Positions 16,275 through 24,369 of a stretch of DNA of 64,000 bases are shown here, one piece after another. The notes under the pieces are model-generated. The model saw nothing but the letters and a program-made list of their open reading frames with translations, was not told the origin of the DNA and did no database searches. A program made the translations under genes and the position numbers. Source of the DNA: CADEEN01 sp040384625 (lineage in GTDB: Bacteria; Pseudomonadota; Gammaproteobacteria; Burkholderiales; Burkholderiaceae_C); NCBI GenBank assembly GCA_040384625.1, contig JAZKIW010000081.1, forward strand, positions 1-64,000. The letters are read 5' to 3'. Numbering within the stretch: the stretch's first letter is position 1; every line of letters begins with the position of its first letter.

Positions 16275-17075
16275 TCAGGGGCCCGCGCGCGGCGCCACGG
16301 CGGCGCCCTCGATGCGATGGCGCTGCAGCCCGCTCGCGACGAAGCCGGTCGCCTTCATATCCTCGATGAAGCGACTCAACCAGGCCTGTGCCGCGACGCG
16401 GCCCTTGGGCACGCCCATGGCCTGCTCGATGACCATAAAGCGACCCGGAAGCAGGCGCACGCCCCCGACACGCCGGGCATCGGCCTCGAGCTGCTGCTTG
16501 ACGCCAGCGGCGACCTCGAGGTTCTGCGCCAGGAACAGGTCGGTGACCGCCGGCGAGGTCGGGGCCCTGACGAGCGCGGCGGCCTTGAGTTCGCGCGTGA
16601 GAAACAGGTCGTACGCGCTACCCCGGCCCACGGCCACGCGTGTACCGGCGCGGTCGACCTCATCGTTGCGCTGCAGCGGCGAGGCCGTTCGGACCAGGTA
16701 GGCCCCTTCGATGATCACGTAGGGTGCGGTGTAGTCCATGTCTGCGGCGCGCACCGGGTCGATCGCGACGAAGGCCAGGTCGACCTGCCCGGCCTTGACC
16801 GCTTCCACCACGTTGCCGGCCGAGTTGAAGGTCACCAGATCGATGGGCAACCCCAGACGACGGGCGGCCTCGCGCGCGAGGTCGACCGACAAGCCTTGTG
16901 CTTCGCCGTTCGCGGCTCGGGTCGCCAGGATCGGGTTGCCGAAGTTGATGGCGGCACGCAGCTTGCCGGTGCCGCCGAGCTCGGTGATCGCGCGTGCCTG
17001 TGGATCGGGCGCGGTGGCGCAACCCGCCAGGGTCAACAGGCCGGCCATGCAGGTCGATCGACGCAGCGCGTCCAT
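16275..17075 (-). CDS. ABC-type substrate-binding lipoprotein (PBP2 fold)
   Basis: The 266-residue protein has a short lipobox signal (LLTLAGC, Cys about 19) and a family 3 solute-binding fold: LRAAINFGNPILA, LSVDLAREAARRLGLPIDLV, AGNVVEAVKAGQVDLAFVAIDPVRAADMDYTAPY. GGAGTGACC lies upstream of the ATG. No permease or ATPase gene adjoins it. It is last in a minus-strand series after CoA-ester enzymes and a TctC protein, 55 bases behind the TctC stop, so it may bind a related acid or act as a sensor. The ligand is unknown. Confidence 0.85.
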   Translation of the reverse strand: MDALRRSTCMAGLLTLAGCATAPDPQARAITELGGTGKLRAAINFGNPILATRAANGEAQGLSVDLAREAARRLGLPIDLVTFNSAGNVVEAVKAGQVDLAFVAIDPVRAADMDYTAPYVIIEGAYLVRTASPLQRNDEVDRAGTRVAVGRGSAYDLFLTRELKAAALVRAPTSPAVTDLFLAQNLEVAAGVKQQLEADARRVGGVRLLPGRFMVIEQAMGVPKGRVAAQAWLSRFIEDMKATGFVASGLQRHRIEGAAVAPRAGP

Positions 17076-17130
17076 CAGAAGGTCACTCCGGATCGATGCA
17101 TCGTCTTCCCCTTGTTGATGCGTCCCACGT

Positions 17131-18126
17131 TCAATCGACTTTCACGCCCGCGTCTTTGACCAGTTTCGCCCAGAACGGGTTGTCGCCGTTGAGGAAGGCT
17201 GCGAAGTCCTCCGGCGACTTCGACATGGCCACATCGGTCCCTTCACGCGCCAGCGCGGCTTTGACGTCGGGACGCTGCATCACCTGCTGCGTCGTCTCGA
17301 ACAACTTCTTCACCACCTCGGGTGGTGTGCCGACGGGAACGAAGAAGCCGTACCAGAACGACATGCTGTAGCCCGGCAGGCCGGCCTCGACCGTGCCCGG
17401 CACGCCGGGTACCAGCGGCGTGCTCTCGAGGCTGGTCACGGCCAGGGCCTTCAGCCGCCCGGCCTGCACCATCGGCAGCACCGACGGTGGAGTGCCGAAG
17501 GTGAGCTGTGCGTCGCCAGCCACCACGGCCTGGATGGCCGGGCCACCGCCCTTGTACGGGATGTGCACCATCTCCACGCCGGCCACCTTGCTGAAGTGCG
17601 CTGCGCCCAGGTGCGGCGCCGAGCCGTTGCCCGACGTGGTGTAGTTCAACACGCCGGGCTTGGCCTTCGCGGTGGCGATCAGGGCCTGAAAGCTGTTGAT
17701 GCCGGCGCTGGGGTTGACGGCCACCACCAGCGGCGACGTCGTCACGCGCGTCACCGGCACCAAGTCCTTCGCGCTGTAGCTGAGCTTGGGGTTGAGCGCC
17801 GGATTGACCGAGATGCTGCTCGGGCTGGCGATGAGCAGCGTGTAGCCGTCGGCCGGTGCCTTGGCGACGAAGTCGGCGGCCAGGCTGCTGCCGGCGCCGG
17901 CGCGGTTCTCCACCACCACGCTCTGTCCCAGCGCACGTCCCAGCGGATCGGCGATGGTGCGCGCTACGTAGTCGGCCGCACCGCCCGGCGCGAAGCCGAT
18001 GACCAGGCGGATGGTCTTGGTCGGCCAGGCCTGGGCCACGGCGCTGCCGCCGCTGACCGACAGGCCCAGCCACAGACCGGCCAGCAGGGCGCGGCGCACT
18101 TTGGACTCGAGGGGGATGTGATGCAT
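17131..18126 (-). CDS. TctC/Bug-type substrate-binding protein
   Basis: The 331-residue product starts at ATG 18126, where GGAGACAGC precedes it. A second ATG at 18147 lacks this site. The signal peptide ends near AVAQAWP, followed by the Bug signatures RLVIGFAPGGAADYVARTIAD, DGYTLLIAS and the IPYKGGGPAIQAVVAGDAQLTF loop. Bug proteins capture carboxylic acids in the periplasm for tripartite tricarboxylate transporters. No TctA/TctB genes adjoin; the nearest are at 31.4-33.4 kb. It sits in the operon with CoA-transferase, hydratase and oxidoreductase genes, so its ligand is probably the acid they degrade (inference). Confidence 0.93.
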   Translation of the reverse strand: MHHIPLESKVRRALLAGLWLGLSVSGGSAVAQAWPTKTIRLVIGFAPGGAADYVARTIADPLGRALGQSVVVENRAGAGSSLAADFVAKAPADGYTLLIASPSSISVNPALNPKLSYSAKDLVPVTRVTTSPLVVAVNPSAGINSFQALIATAKAKPGVLNYTTSGNGSAPHLGAAHFSKVAGVEMVHIPYKGGGPAIQAVVAGDAQLTFGTPPSVLPMVQAGRLKALAVTSLESTPLVPGVPGTVEAGLPGYSMSFWYGFFVPVGTPPEVVKKLFETTQQVMQRPDVKAALAREGTDVAMSKSPEDFAAFLNGDNPFWAKLVKDAGVKVD

Positions 18127-18159
18127 GCTGTCTCCGGTGGTGTGCACTGTTGCGCCGTG

Positions 18160-19137
18160 TCAGTCGCTGATCTTCAGCACGATCTTGCCGAGGTGTTGGT
18201 TGCTTTCCATGTGGGCCTTCGCCGCCACGAGTTCATCGAACGGGAACACGCGGTCGACCAGTGGCCGGATGCGGCCGTCGGCCAGCGCCGGCAGCAGATC
18301 GGCCATGAAGGCCGGCACGCCAGCGGCGCGCTGCTCGGCGCTGCGCATCTTGTTCGACACACCGAACAGCGTGAGCCGCTTGACGTGCAGGGCCTGGATG
18401 TCGATCTCGGCCTTCAGCGTGTGGTCCACATAGCCGACGGTGGCCAGCCGGCCCTCGAAGGCCAGCGTGCGGATGCACTCCGCGAAGACGCTGCCGCCCA
18501 CGGTGTTGACCACCAGGTCGACGCCTCGACCGCCGGTGACTTCCATCACCCGCGCCGCGAAGTCCGGCGCGCGCGTCGGGATCGCCACGTCCAGGCCCAG
18601 GGCCTGCAGCCGCGCCAGCTTATCGGGTGAGCCCGACGTGCCGATGACCCGCGCGCCAAGTGCCTTGGCCGCCTGCAGCGACGCAACGCCGACGCCCGAC
18701 GACACCCCTGCGACCAGCAGCCACTCTTGGGCCTTCAGCCGGCCCTGCAGCACCAGCATGTCGTGCACCACCAAGAAGGTCAGCGGCACCGCGGCCGCCG
18801 TGTCCACGGGCAGGCCATCCGGCACAGTCATCGCTTCGCGCGCGTCCATCACGGCGAATTCGGAGAACGCACCGGGGCAGCGGCCCATCACACGCTGGCC
18901 GACCCTCAGGCCGGCCACACCGGCACCCAACGCCACGATCTCGCCCGCGCCTTCGATGCCGGCAGGTTTGGACGAGCCGCCCTTGATCAGCCCGCCAGGG
19001 ATGAACTCGCCGCGGTTCAGGCCTGCCGCGAGCATCTTGAGCAGCAGCTGGCCCGGGCCGGGTTCGGGGGTCGGCGCGTCGCCCAACTGCAGCACGGCTT
19101 GCGTGCCTTCCACGCGCAGGGAGTAGGACTTCATCAT
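18160..19137 (-). CDS. Quinone oxidoreductase-like MDR dehydrogenase
   Basis: The 325-residue protein is of the medium-chain dehydrogenase/reductase superfamily, QOR (zeta-crystallin) branch. The GroES-like N-terminal domain has AAGLNRGEF in place of the zinc ligands, and the nucleotide-binding domain has LLVAGVSSGVGVASLQAAKALGA with AXXGXXG-type spacing, then GRGVDLVVNTVGG. It lacks the cysteine cluster of zinc enzymes, so it should be an NADPH-dependent enone/quinone reductase. The start overlaps the enoyl-CoA hydratase stop by four bases (ATGA). In this pathway it may reduce an unsaturated acid or CoA-ester intermediate (inference). Confidence 0.88.
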   Translation of the reverse strand: MMKSYSLRVEGTQAVLQLGDAPTPEPGPGQLLLKMLAAGLNRGEFIPGGLIKGGSSKPAGIEGAGEIVALGAGVAGLRVGQRVMGRCPGAFSEFAVMDAREAMTVPDGLPVDTAAAVPLTFLVVHDMLVLQGRLKAQEWLLVAGVSSGVGVASLQAAKALGARVIGTSGSPDKLARLQALGLDVAIPTRAPDFAARVMEVTGGRGVDLVVNTVGGSVFAECIRTLAFEGRLATVGYVDHTLKAEIDIQALHVKRLTLFGVSNKMRSAEQRAAGVPAFMADLLPALADGRIRPLVDRVFPFDELVAAKAHMESNQHLGKIVLKISD

Positions 19138-19952
19138 CGACCCTTGAACTCCGGCCTGCGCTTTTCCATGAAGGCGCGGCGGCCTTCGGCGTAATCCTCG
19201 CTCTCGAAGCATCCCAAGATCAGCTCGCGGCAGCGCGCGGTGTCTAGGGCGGACGAGGGTTTGAGGAACTCGCCGATGATTTCCTTGGCCGCGTGAATGG
19301 TCAGCGGCGCGTTCTCGCCGATGCTGCTCGTGTACTCGGCCAGCAGCGCCGGCAGCGCATCGACCGCGCCGATGCGTGACACCAAGCCGAGGGCCTGGGC
19401 CTCTGCGGCGTCGATGCGGCGCGCGGTGTAGAACAGGTCTTTCGCCGCGCCGACGCCGATCAGGTCGACCAGGTTCTTCAAGGCGGAGTAGCGGTAACCC
19501 AGGCCGAGTCGGGCGGCGGGAATGGCGAACACCGCATCGCTGGCGGCGATGCGGATGTCGCAGCTGATGGCGACATTGACGCCGCCACCGATGCACCAGC
19601 CGCGGATGCAGGCCAGGGTCGGCTTGAGCGAGTGGTAGATGGCCATCAGCGCGTCTTCGGCCAGCGCCTCGTAATGCTTCACCGCTTCCTTCGCGGCCCG
19701 CTGGTCCTCGAACTGCGAGATGTCTGCGCCCGAGACGAAGGCCTTCTCGCCCGCACCGGAGAAGACCACAAGGCGCACGCGTTCGTCGGCCGCGGCCTGG
19801 GCCAGCAACGGCGGCACCGCGCCCCACATGTCCACGCTGAGCGCGTTGTGCTTCGCCGGGTTGTTGAAAACGATGTGCAGTGCGCTGTCAGCCAGGTGCA
19901 CCTGCACGCGGTTGGTGGGAGAGAGATAGTCTCTCGGGATCGTCGGACTCAT
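19134..19952 (-). CDS. Enoyl-CoA hydratase/isomerase family protein
   Basis: The 272-residue crotonase-fold protein has the first oxyanion segment (AKHNALSVDMW then GEKAFVSGADISQFED) and the second (RGWCIGGGVNVAISCDIRIA). The acidic residue usual near the GLGYRYSALKNLVDLIG loop is not clearly a Glu, so the reaction could differ from hydration, for example isomerisation or hydrolysis. The C terminus (AEGRRAFMEKRRPEF) is typical. The start shares a base with the CoA-transferase stop (TGATG at 19952), so the two are coupled. Confidence 0.9.
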   Translation of the reverse strand: MSPTIPRDYLSPTNRVQVHLADSALHIVFNNPAKHNALSVDMWGAVPPLLAQAAADERVRLVVFSGAGEKAFVSGADISQFEDQRAAKEAVKHYEALAEDALMAIYHSLKPTLACIRGWCIGGGVNVAISCDIRIAASDAVFAIPAARLGLGYRYSALKNLVDLIGVGAAKDLFYTARRIDAAEAQALGLVSRIGAVDALPALLAEYTSSIGENAPLTIHAAKEIIGEFLKPSSALDTARCRELILGCFESEDYAEGRRAFMEKRRPEFKGR

Positions 19953-21142
19953 CAGAACACTCCACGCGCCTTCATCTGCGCCACGTCGCTGGGCGCCAGG
20001 CCCAGTTCGCCCAGCACCTCCTCGGTATGTTCGCCACGCCGCGGTGCTGCGCGAACCAGGCGGCTGGGCGTGCGCTCCAGCGTCATGGGCTGGCCCACGT
20101 GCCGCTGCGGTCCAAGGCGGGGCGACTCCACAGACTGGACCATTCCGAGGTGCAGCAGCTGCGGCTCTTCGAAGACTTCGCTCATGTCGTTGATGTGGCC
20201 GCAGGCCACGCCGTCCTTGTTGAAGCGCTCGATCCAGTAGGCGCGGTCTTCGTGACCCAGCCGCTCGTTGATGGCAGCATTCAGTCCATCACGGTTCACG
20301 CTGCGACCGGCCTTGTCGCGGAAGCGCGGGTCGGTGATCCACTCCGGCGCGCCCAACGTGGTGCAGAAGCGCTCCCAGATCTTGCTGCCGAACACGGCGA
20401 TGTTGATGTAGCCGTCGCGCGCCTTGTAGACCCCTGTCGGAATGCTGGTCGGGTGGAAGTTGCCGGCCTGCCCCGCCACCTCCCCGTCGACCAGCCAGCG
20501 AGCTGTCTGAAAGTCCATCATGTAGACCATCGACTGCAGCAGCGAGGTCTGGACCCACTGCCCCTTGCCCGACTGTTCACGCTCCAGCAGTGCGACCAGG
20601 ATGCCCTGCGCGGCGAAGATGCCCGCGCACAGGTCGGCGATCGGAATGCCCACGCGCACGGGGCCTTGGCCAGCCAGGCCGGTGACCGACATCAAGCCGC
20701 CCATGCCCTGGGCGATCTGATCGAAGCCGGGGCGTTCGGCCAGCGGGCCGGTCTGGCCGAAGCCGGAGATGCTGGCGTAGACAAGACGCGGGTGGTCCTT
20801 GGCGAGCGTCTCGTGGTCGATGCCGAGTCGGAACTTCACGTCGGGGCGGAAGTTCTCGATCACCACGTCGGCGGTGGCGATCAGTCTCTTCAGCGCCGCG
20901 ATGCCATCGGGCTCCTTCAGGTTGAGCGTGACGCTGCGCTTGTTGCGGTGCGTGTACTGGTAGTCGCTGCCGTCCTGACCGCCCAGCGTGTCGTCGCCTC
21001 GCATGTGCTCGGGCATCTGCACCTGGATCACATCGGCACCCCAGTCGGCGAGTTGTCGGCAAGCGGTGGGGCCGGCGCGCACCTGGGTCAGGTCGATCAC
21101 ACGGAAGCGCGCCAGGGCGCTGGAAGCAGGTATGTGCGGCAT
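19952..21142 (-). CDS. Class III CoA-transferase (CaiB/BaiF family)
   Basis: The 396-residue protein shows LTQVRAGPTACRQLADWGADVIQV, the NLKEPDGIAALKRLI segment, VIENFRPDVKFRLGID, and GIPIADLCAGIFAAQGI, whose Asp is the nucleophile that carries CoA as a thioester in this family. It should move CoA from a donor ester to a carboxylic acid, activating the acid for degradation by the following hydratase and oxidoreductase. ATG 21142 (MPHIP) is preferred over one 16 codons upstream because the region before it holds the GntR operator-like repeat. It diverges from the GntR gene. Confidence 0.93.
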   Translation of the reverse strand: MPHIPASSALARFRVIDLTQVRAGPTACRQLADWGADVIQVQMPEHMRGDDTLGGQDGSDYQYTHRNKRSVTLNLKEPDGIAALKRLIATADVVIENFRPDVKFRLGIDHETLAKDHPRLVYASISGFGQTGPLAERPGFDQIAQGMGGLMSVTGLAGQGPVRVGIPIADLCAGIFAAQGILVALLEREQSGKGQWVQTSLLQSMVYMMDFQTARWLVDGEVAGQAGNFHPTSIPTGVYKARDGYINIAVFGSKIWERFCTTLGAPEWITDPRFRDKAGRSVNRDGLNAAINERLGHEDRAYWIERFNKDGVACGHINDMSEVFEEPQLLHLGMVQSVESPRLGPQRHVGQPMTLERTPSRLVRAAPRRGEHTEEVLGELGLAPSDVAQMKARGVF

Positions 21143-21200
21143 GTCAGAAGTCTGAGGGCATCGACCGGAATACAGAGCGTCGAGTGTCAATCGGGGGCTT

Positions 21201-21218
21201 CAAAGTGTCAACACTTTG
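21201..21218. promoter_or_regulatory. Inverted repeat CAAAGTGT-CA-ACACTTTG (GntR operator candidate)
   Basis: A perfect 8-bp inverted repeat with a two-base centre lies midway between the divergent CoA-transferase operon and the GntR regulator. Further partial copies of the half-site flank it (AGTGTCAA at 21183, AACACTT at 21231). FadR/FCD-type GntR regulators bind short, closely spaced palindromes of this size, so this is very likely the operator for both directions. The half-site is much richer in A+T than its surroundings. Confidence 0.7.
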
Positions 21219-21278
21219 TGTGCTATCGAAAACACTTATCGGCCGAAGTGATCCTGCTTGCGCTAGCATTCGCGCCTC

Positions 21279-22001
21279 ATGCCGACACGCACCGCCACCC
21301 CCACACGCACTGCCCCGAGCCGCGCCGCGCGGTCCGAGCACGGTTTGGCGCACGGCATCGGCGAACAGCTGCAGCAGCTCATCTACAGCGGCGAGATCGC
21401 CCCCGGCGAGCGCCTGAACGAGGCCGCGCTGGCCCTGCGCATGGGCACCAGCCGCGGACCGATCCGCGAAGCCATCCGCATGCTCACTGGCATCGGCCTG
21501 GTCGTGGCCGTGCGCAACCGCGGCGTCTTCGTGCGCGAGATCTCGGTGCGCGAGATGCTGGAGATCTACGAGTTGCGCGCCATGCTCTTCGGCTTTGCGG
21601 CACAGCAGGCCGCCGAACACCTGAACGACCCAGATCGTCTGGAGTTCGAGCAACTGCTGGCGGGCATGGATGCCGCCTGCGACGCCGGCGACGGCCAGCG
21701 CTACTACGTGCTGAACCTGCGCTTCCACGCGCTGCTGGTGGCGCAATGGCCGAACCAGCGCGCGCAACAGGCTTACGAGGACCACGCCAAGGAGCTGCAT
21801 CTGTACAGAAGGCGCTACTTCAACGCCCCCCTCAACATGCGCCGCTCCAACAACGAGCACCGGCGCATCTTCGAAGCCATTGCCGCCGGCGCGAAGGACC
21901 GTGCCAACAAGCTGGCGCAGGCCCACGTGCTGCAGGGGCGCCAGCGCCTGCTGGCCACGCTGGACCTGCCGGCCAACCCACCCCAACGGAGACGAGCATG
22001 A
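21279..22001 (+). CDS. GntR family regulator, FCD (FadR-like) subfamily
   Basis: The 240-residue protein has an N-terminal winged helix (GEIAPGERLNEAALALRMGTSRGPIREAIRMLTGIGLV) followed by an FCD ligand domain. His residues in LNLRFHALLV and SNNEHRRIFEAI are in the places where FCD proteins hold a metal that contacts a carboxylate ligand. It is expected to repress the divergent CoA-transferase operon and its own operon until an acid, or its CoA ester, is present. The gene overlaps the next one by four bases (ATGA at 21998). Confidence 0.92.
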   Translation: MPTRTATPTRTAPSRAARSEHGLAHGIGEQLQQLIYSGEIAPGERLNEAALALRMGTSRGPIREAIRMLTGIGLVVAVRNRGVFVREISVREMLEIYELRAMLFGFAAQQAAEHLNDPDRLEFEQLLAGMDAACDAGDGQRYYVLNLRFHALLVAQWPNQRAQQAYEDHAKELHLYRRRYFNAPLNMRRSNNEHRRIFEAIAAGAKDRANKLAQAHVLQGRQRLLATLDLPANPPQRRRA

Positions 22002-22963
22002 AACGACGCAGCCTGCTGCAAGCCACCCCCGCGCTGCTGGGCCTGCCGGCCTGGGCCCAGGCGAGCTTCCCGAACAAGCCCATCCGCTACATCGTGCCCG
22101 TGGCTCCAGGGGGCGGCAGCGACTTCGTCGGGCGCACGGTCACCGAGCGCTGGGGTCAGGCCCTCAAGCAGACCTTCGTGGTCGACAACCAAAGCGGCGG
22201 GGGCGGCACCATCGCCTGCCAGGCCACCGCACGCGCCGCCCCCGACGGCTACACCCTGATGCAGGGCTACGTGGCCACCCATGGCACCAGCCCGGCGACG
22301 CGCAAAGTGCCGTACGACGCCATCAAGGATTTCACCGCCATCGGCATGATTGGTGGCACGCCCAACGTGTTGGTCGTCAACGCCGCCCTGCCGGTGAACA
22401 ACCTCAAGGAGTTCGTCGCCTACCTGCAGAAGAACCCTGGGCGTGTCAGCTACGGCTCGGCCGGCGCGGGTTCGCTGACCCACCTGACGATGGAGCTGTT
22501 CAAGCAGCAGGTGAACTCGTTCATGGTCCACATCCCGTATCGCGGCATCGCACCGGCCTTCACCGACCTGATGGGCGGGCAAACCGAGGCGATGTTCCCG
22601 GGCCTCGCGGCGGCCGTGCCGCACATCCGCTCGGGCCGCGTGCGGCCGCTGGCGGTGACCGGCCTGGCGCGTCACCCGCTGTTCAAGGACCTGCCCACGC
22701 TGGACGAGTCCGGCTACAAGGGCTTCGACGCGCAGCAGTGGTACGGCGTAGTCGGCCCGGCGGGCATGCCCGCCGCGGTGGTCAAGCAACTCAACGACAC
22801 ACTGGCCTCGGTGCTGGCGGCGCCTGACCTGCGCGAGAAGCTGTCGATCGAGGCGGTCGAGCCCAATCCGATGGGCCCGGAGAAGTTTGCCGAGTTCATG
22901 CGCGCCGACATCGCCCGCTGGACGCAGCTGGCGAAGGCCCGCAACATCCAGCTCGACAGCTGA
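21998..22963 (+). CDS. TctC/Bug-type substrate-binding protein
   Basis: The 321-residue protein begins with a twin-arginine-like KRRSLLQATPALLGLPAWAQA signal and shows the Bug signatures RYIVPVAPGGGSDFVGRTV, DGYTLMQGY and IPYRGIAPAFTDLMGGQ. The start overlaps the GntR stop, so regulator and binding protein are translated together. Cotranslation of a Bug protein with a GntR regulator suggests a role in capture or sensing of the inducer. No cognate TctA/TctB adjoins it. A long overlapping open frame that begins far upstream at 19880 is chance, and the gene starts at the ATG given here. Confidence 0.93.
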   Translation: MKRRSLLQATPALLGLPAWAQASFPNKPIRYIVPVAPGGGSDFVGRTVTERWGQALKQTFVVDNQSGGGGTIACQATARAAPDGYTLMQGYVATHGTSPATRKVPYDAIKDFTAIGMIGGTPNVLVVNAALPVNNLKEFVAYLQKNPGRVSYGSAGAGSLTHLTMELFKQQVNSFMVHIPYRGIAPAFTDLMGGQTEAMFPGLAAAVPHIRSGRVRPLAVTGLARHPLFKDLPTLDESGYKGFDAQQWYGVVGPAGMPAAVVKQLNDTLASVLAAPDLREKLSIEAVEPNPMGPEKFAEFMRADIARWTQLAKARNIQLDS

Positions 22964-22995
22964 AACCACTCTTCATCACGACAGGCACGCCTCGC

Positions 22996-24369
22996 ATGGC
23001 CCGCAACACCCAGGTCGCCGCCGACCACCACGCCCCACCCGTCACCCAGACCCTTGCCGACTTCGTCGCCCATCACCCCAGCCGAGGCTGGAGCGACGCG
23101 GTGGACCACGAAGCGCATCGCACGTTCATGAACTGGGTCGGCTGTGCGGTCGGCGCCGCCAACCACGAAACCGCGCAGGCCGCGCTGGCTGCGGTGCAGG
23201 CGCTGCAGCCGTCCGCGCAGGCCAGCCTGCTGGGTCGCCGCGAGCGGGTGGACATGGCCAGTGCGGCGCTGATCAACGGCATCAGCTCGCACACCTTCGA
23301 CTTCGACGATACGCACCTGAAGACCATCATCCACCCGGCCGGTCCGGTGGCCAGTGCCGCGCTGGCGCTGGCCGAACACAGCGGCGCGAGCGGCCGCGAA
23401 CTGATCGATGCGCTGGTGCTGGGGATCGACGTGAGTTGCCGTGTCGGCAACGCGATGTACCCCGACCACTATGACCGCGGCTGGCACATCACCGGCAGCA
23501 CGGGCACGATCGGCGCCGCTGCGGCCTGCGCGCGCCTGCTGAAGCTGGATGCGGGCAAGACCGCCATGGCCCTGGGCATCGCGGCCTCGCAGCCGATCGG
23601 CATGCGTGAGCAGTTCGGCACGATGACCAAACCGTTCCACCCAGGCGGCGCGGCGCGCGCCGGCCTGATGGCGGCGCTGATGGCGCAGCATGGCTACAGC
23701 GCCAGCCCGCGTGCGCTGGAAGCCCCGCGCGGCATGATGCAGACCGTCTCGACCAAGAACGACTGGTCCGAGATCACATCCGAACTGGGCCAGCGATTCG
23801 AGATCAGCTTCAACACCTACAAGCCCTTCGCCTGCGGCATCGTCATCCACCCCAGCATCGACGCCTGCGCCCAACTGCGCGCCCAGGGCGTGACGCCGGA
23901 GCAAGTCGAGCGCATCGAGCTCAAGGTGCACTCGCTGGTGCTCGAACTCACCGGCAAGAAGGAACCGGCCGACGGCCTGCAGGCCAAGTTCAGCGTCTAC
24001 CACGGCTGTGCCGCGGGCCTCACCTTCGGCCGCGCGGCGGAAGAGGAATTCGCCGACGCCATCGTCAACCGCGCCGACCTGGTGGCACTGCGGCGCAAGG
24101 TGGTGGCCACGGTCGACGATGACATCGACGAGGCGAGTGCGGACGTCACCGCTGTCCTGACAGACGGTCGGCGTGTCCAGGTGTTCGTGGGCCACGCCAT
24201 CGGCTCTCTCGACAACCCGATGTCGGACGCGCATCTGGAAGCCAAGTTCCACGGCATGTCGGACCCGGTGCTGGGCGCGCAACGCTGCAGTGCATTGATC
24301 GCCGCCTGCTGGGGTGTTGGTGCCGCGACCGACCTGCGCGCGCTGGCGCGCCTGGGCGCGCCGGACTAG
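22996..24369 (+). CDS. MmgE/PrpD family protein
   Basis: The 457-residue protein has the all-helical MmgE/PrpD N-terminal domain (NWVGCAVGAANHETAQ, INGISSHTFDFDDTHLKTIIHPAGPV with the conserved D-D-T-H, ALVLGIDVSCRVG) and the small alpha/beta lid (FNTYKPFACGIVIHPSIDA). Family members include 2-methylcitrate dehydratase, cis-aconitate decarboxylase and isomerases, so a dehydratase or decarboxylase acting on a tricarboxylic or dicarboxylic acid is likely. With the CoA-transferase and Bug genes under one regulator it suggests catabolism of a branched or unsaturated dicarboxylate (inference). It converges with the SDR gene, the two stops sharing CTAG. Confidence 0.92.
   Translation: MARNTQVAADHHAPPVTQTLADFVAHHPSRGWSDAVDHEAHRTFMNWVGCAVGAANHETAQAALAAVQALQPSAQASLLGRRERVDMASAALINGISSHTFDFDDTHLKTIIHPAGPVASAALALAEHSGASGRELIDALVLGIDVSCRVGNAMYPDHYDRGWHITGSTGTIGAAAACARLLKLDAGKTAMALGIAASQPIGMREQFGTMTKPFHPGGAARAGLMAALMAQHGYSASPRALEAPRGMMQTVSTKNDWSEITSELGQRFEISFNTYKPFACGIVIHPSIDACAQLRAQGVTPEQVERIELKVHSLVLELTGKKEPADGLQAKFSVYHGCAAGLTFGRAAEEEFADAIVNRADLVALRRKVVATVDDDIDEASADVTAVLTDGRRVQVFVGHAIGSLDNPMSDAHLEAKFHGMSDPVLGAQRCSALIAACWGVGAATDLRALARLGAPD

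Noticed and set aside
16262..16278. CTGAG...CTCAG inverted repeat at the end of the dehydrogenase gene
   Set aside because: Only five pairs and a mismatched interior, and it overlaps the stop codon. Too weak to call a terminator.
19880..22963. A plus-strand open frame of more than 1,000 codons
   Set aside because: Most of it is the antisense of the CoA-transferase and passes through the divergent promoter and GntR gene. Only the part from 21998 has a signal peptide and TctC motifs.
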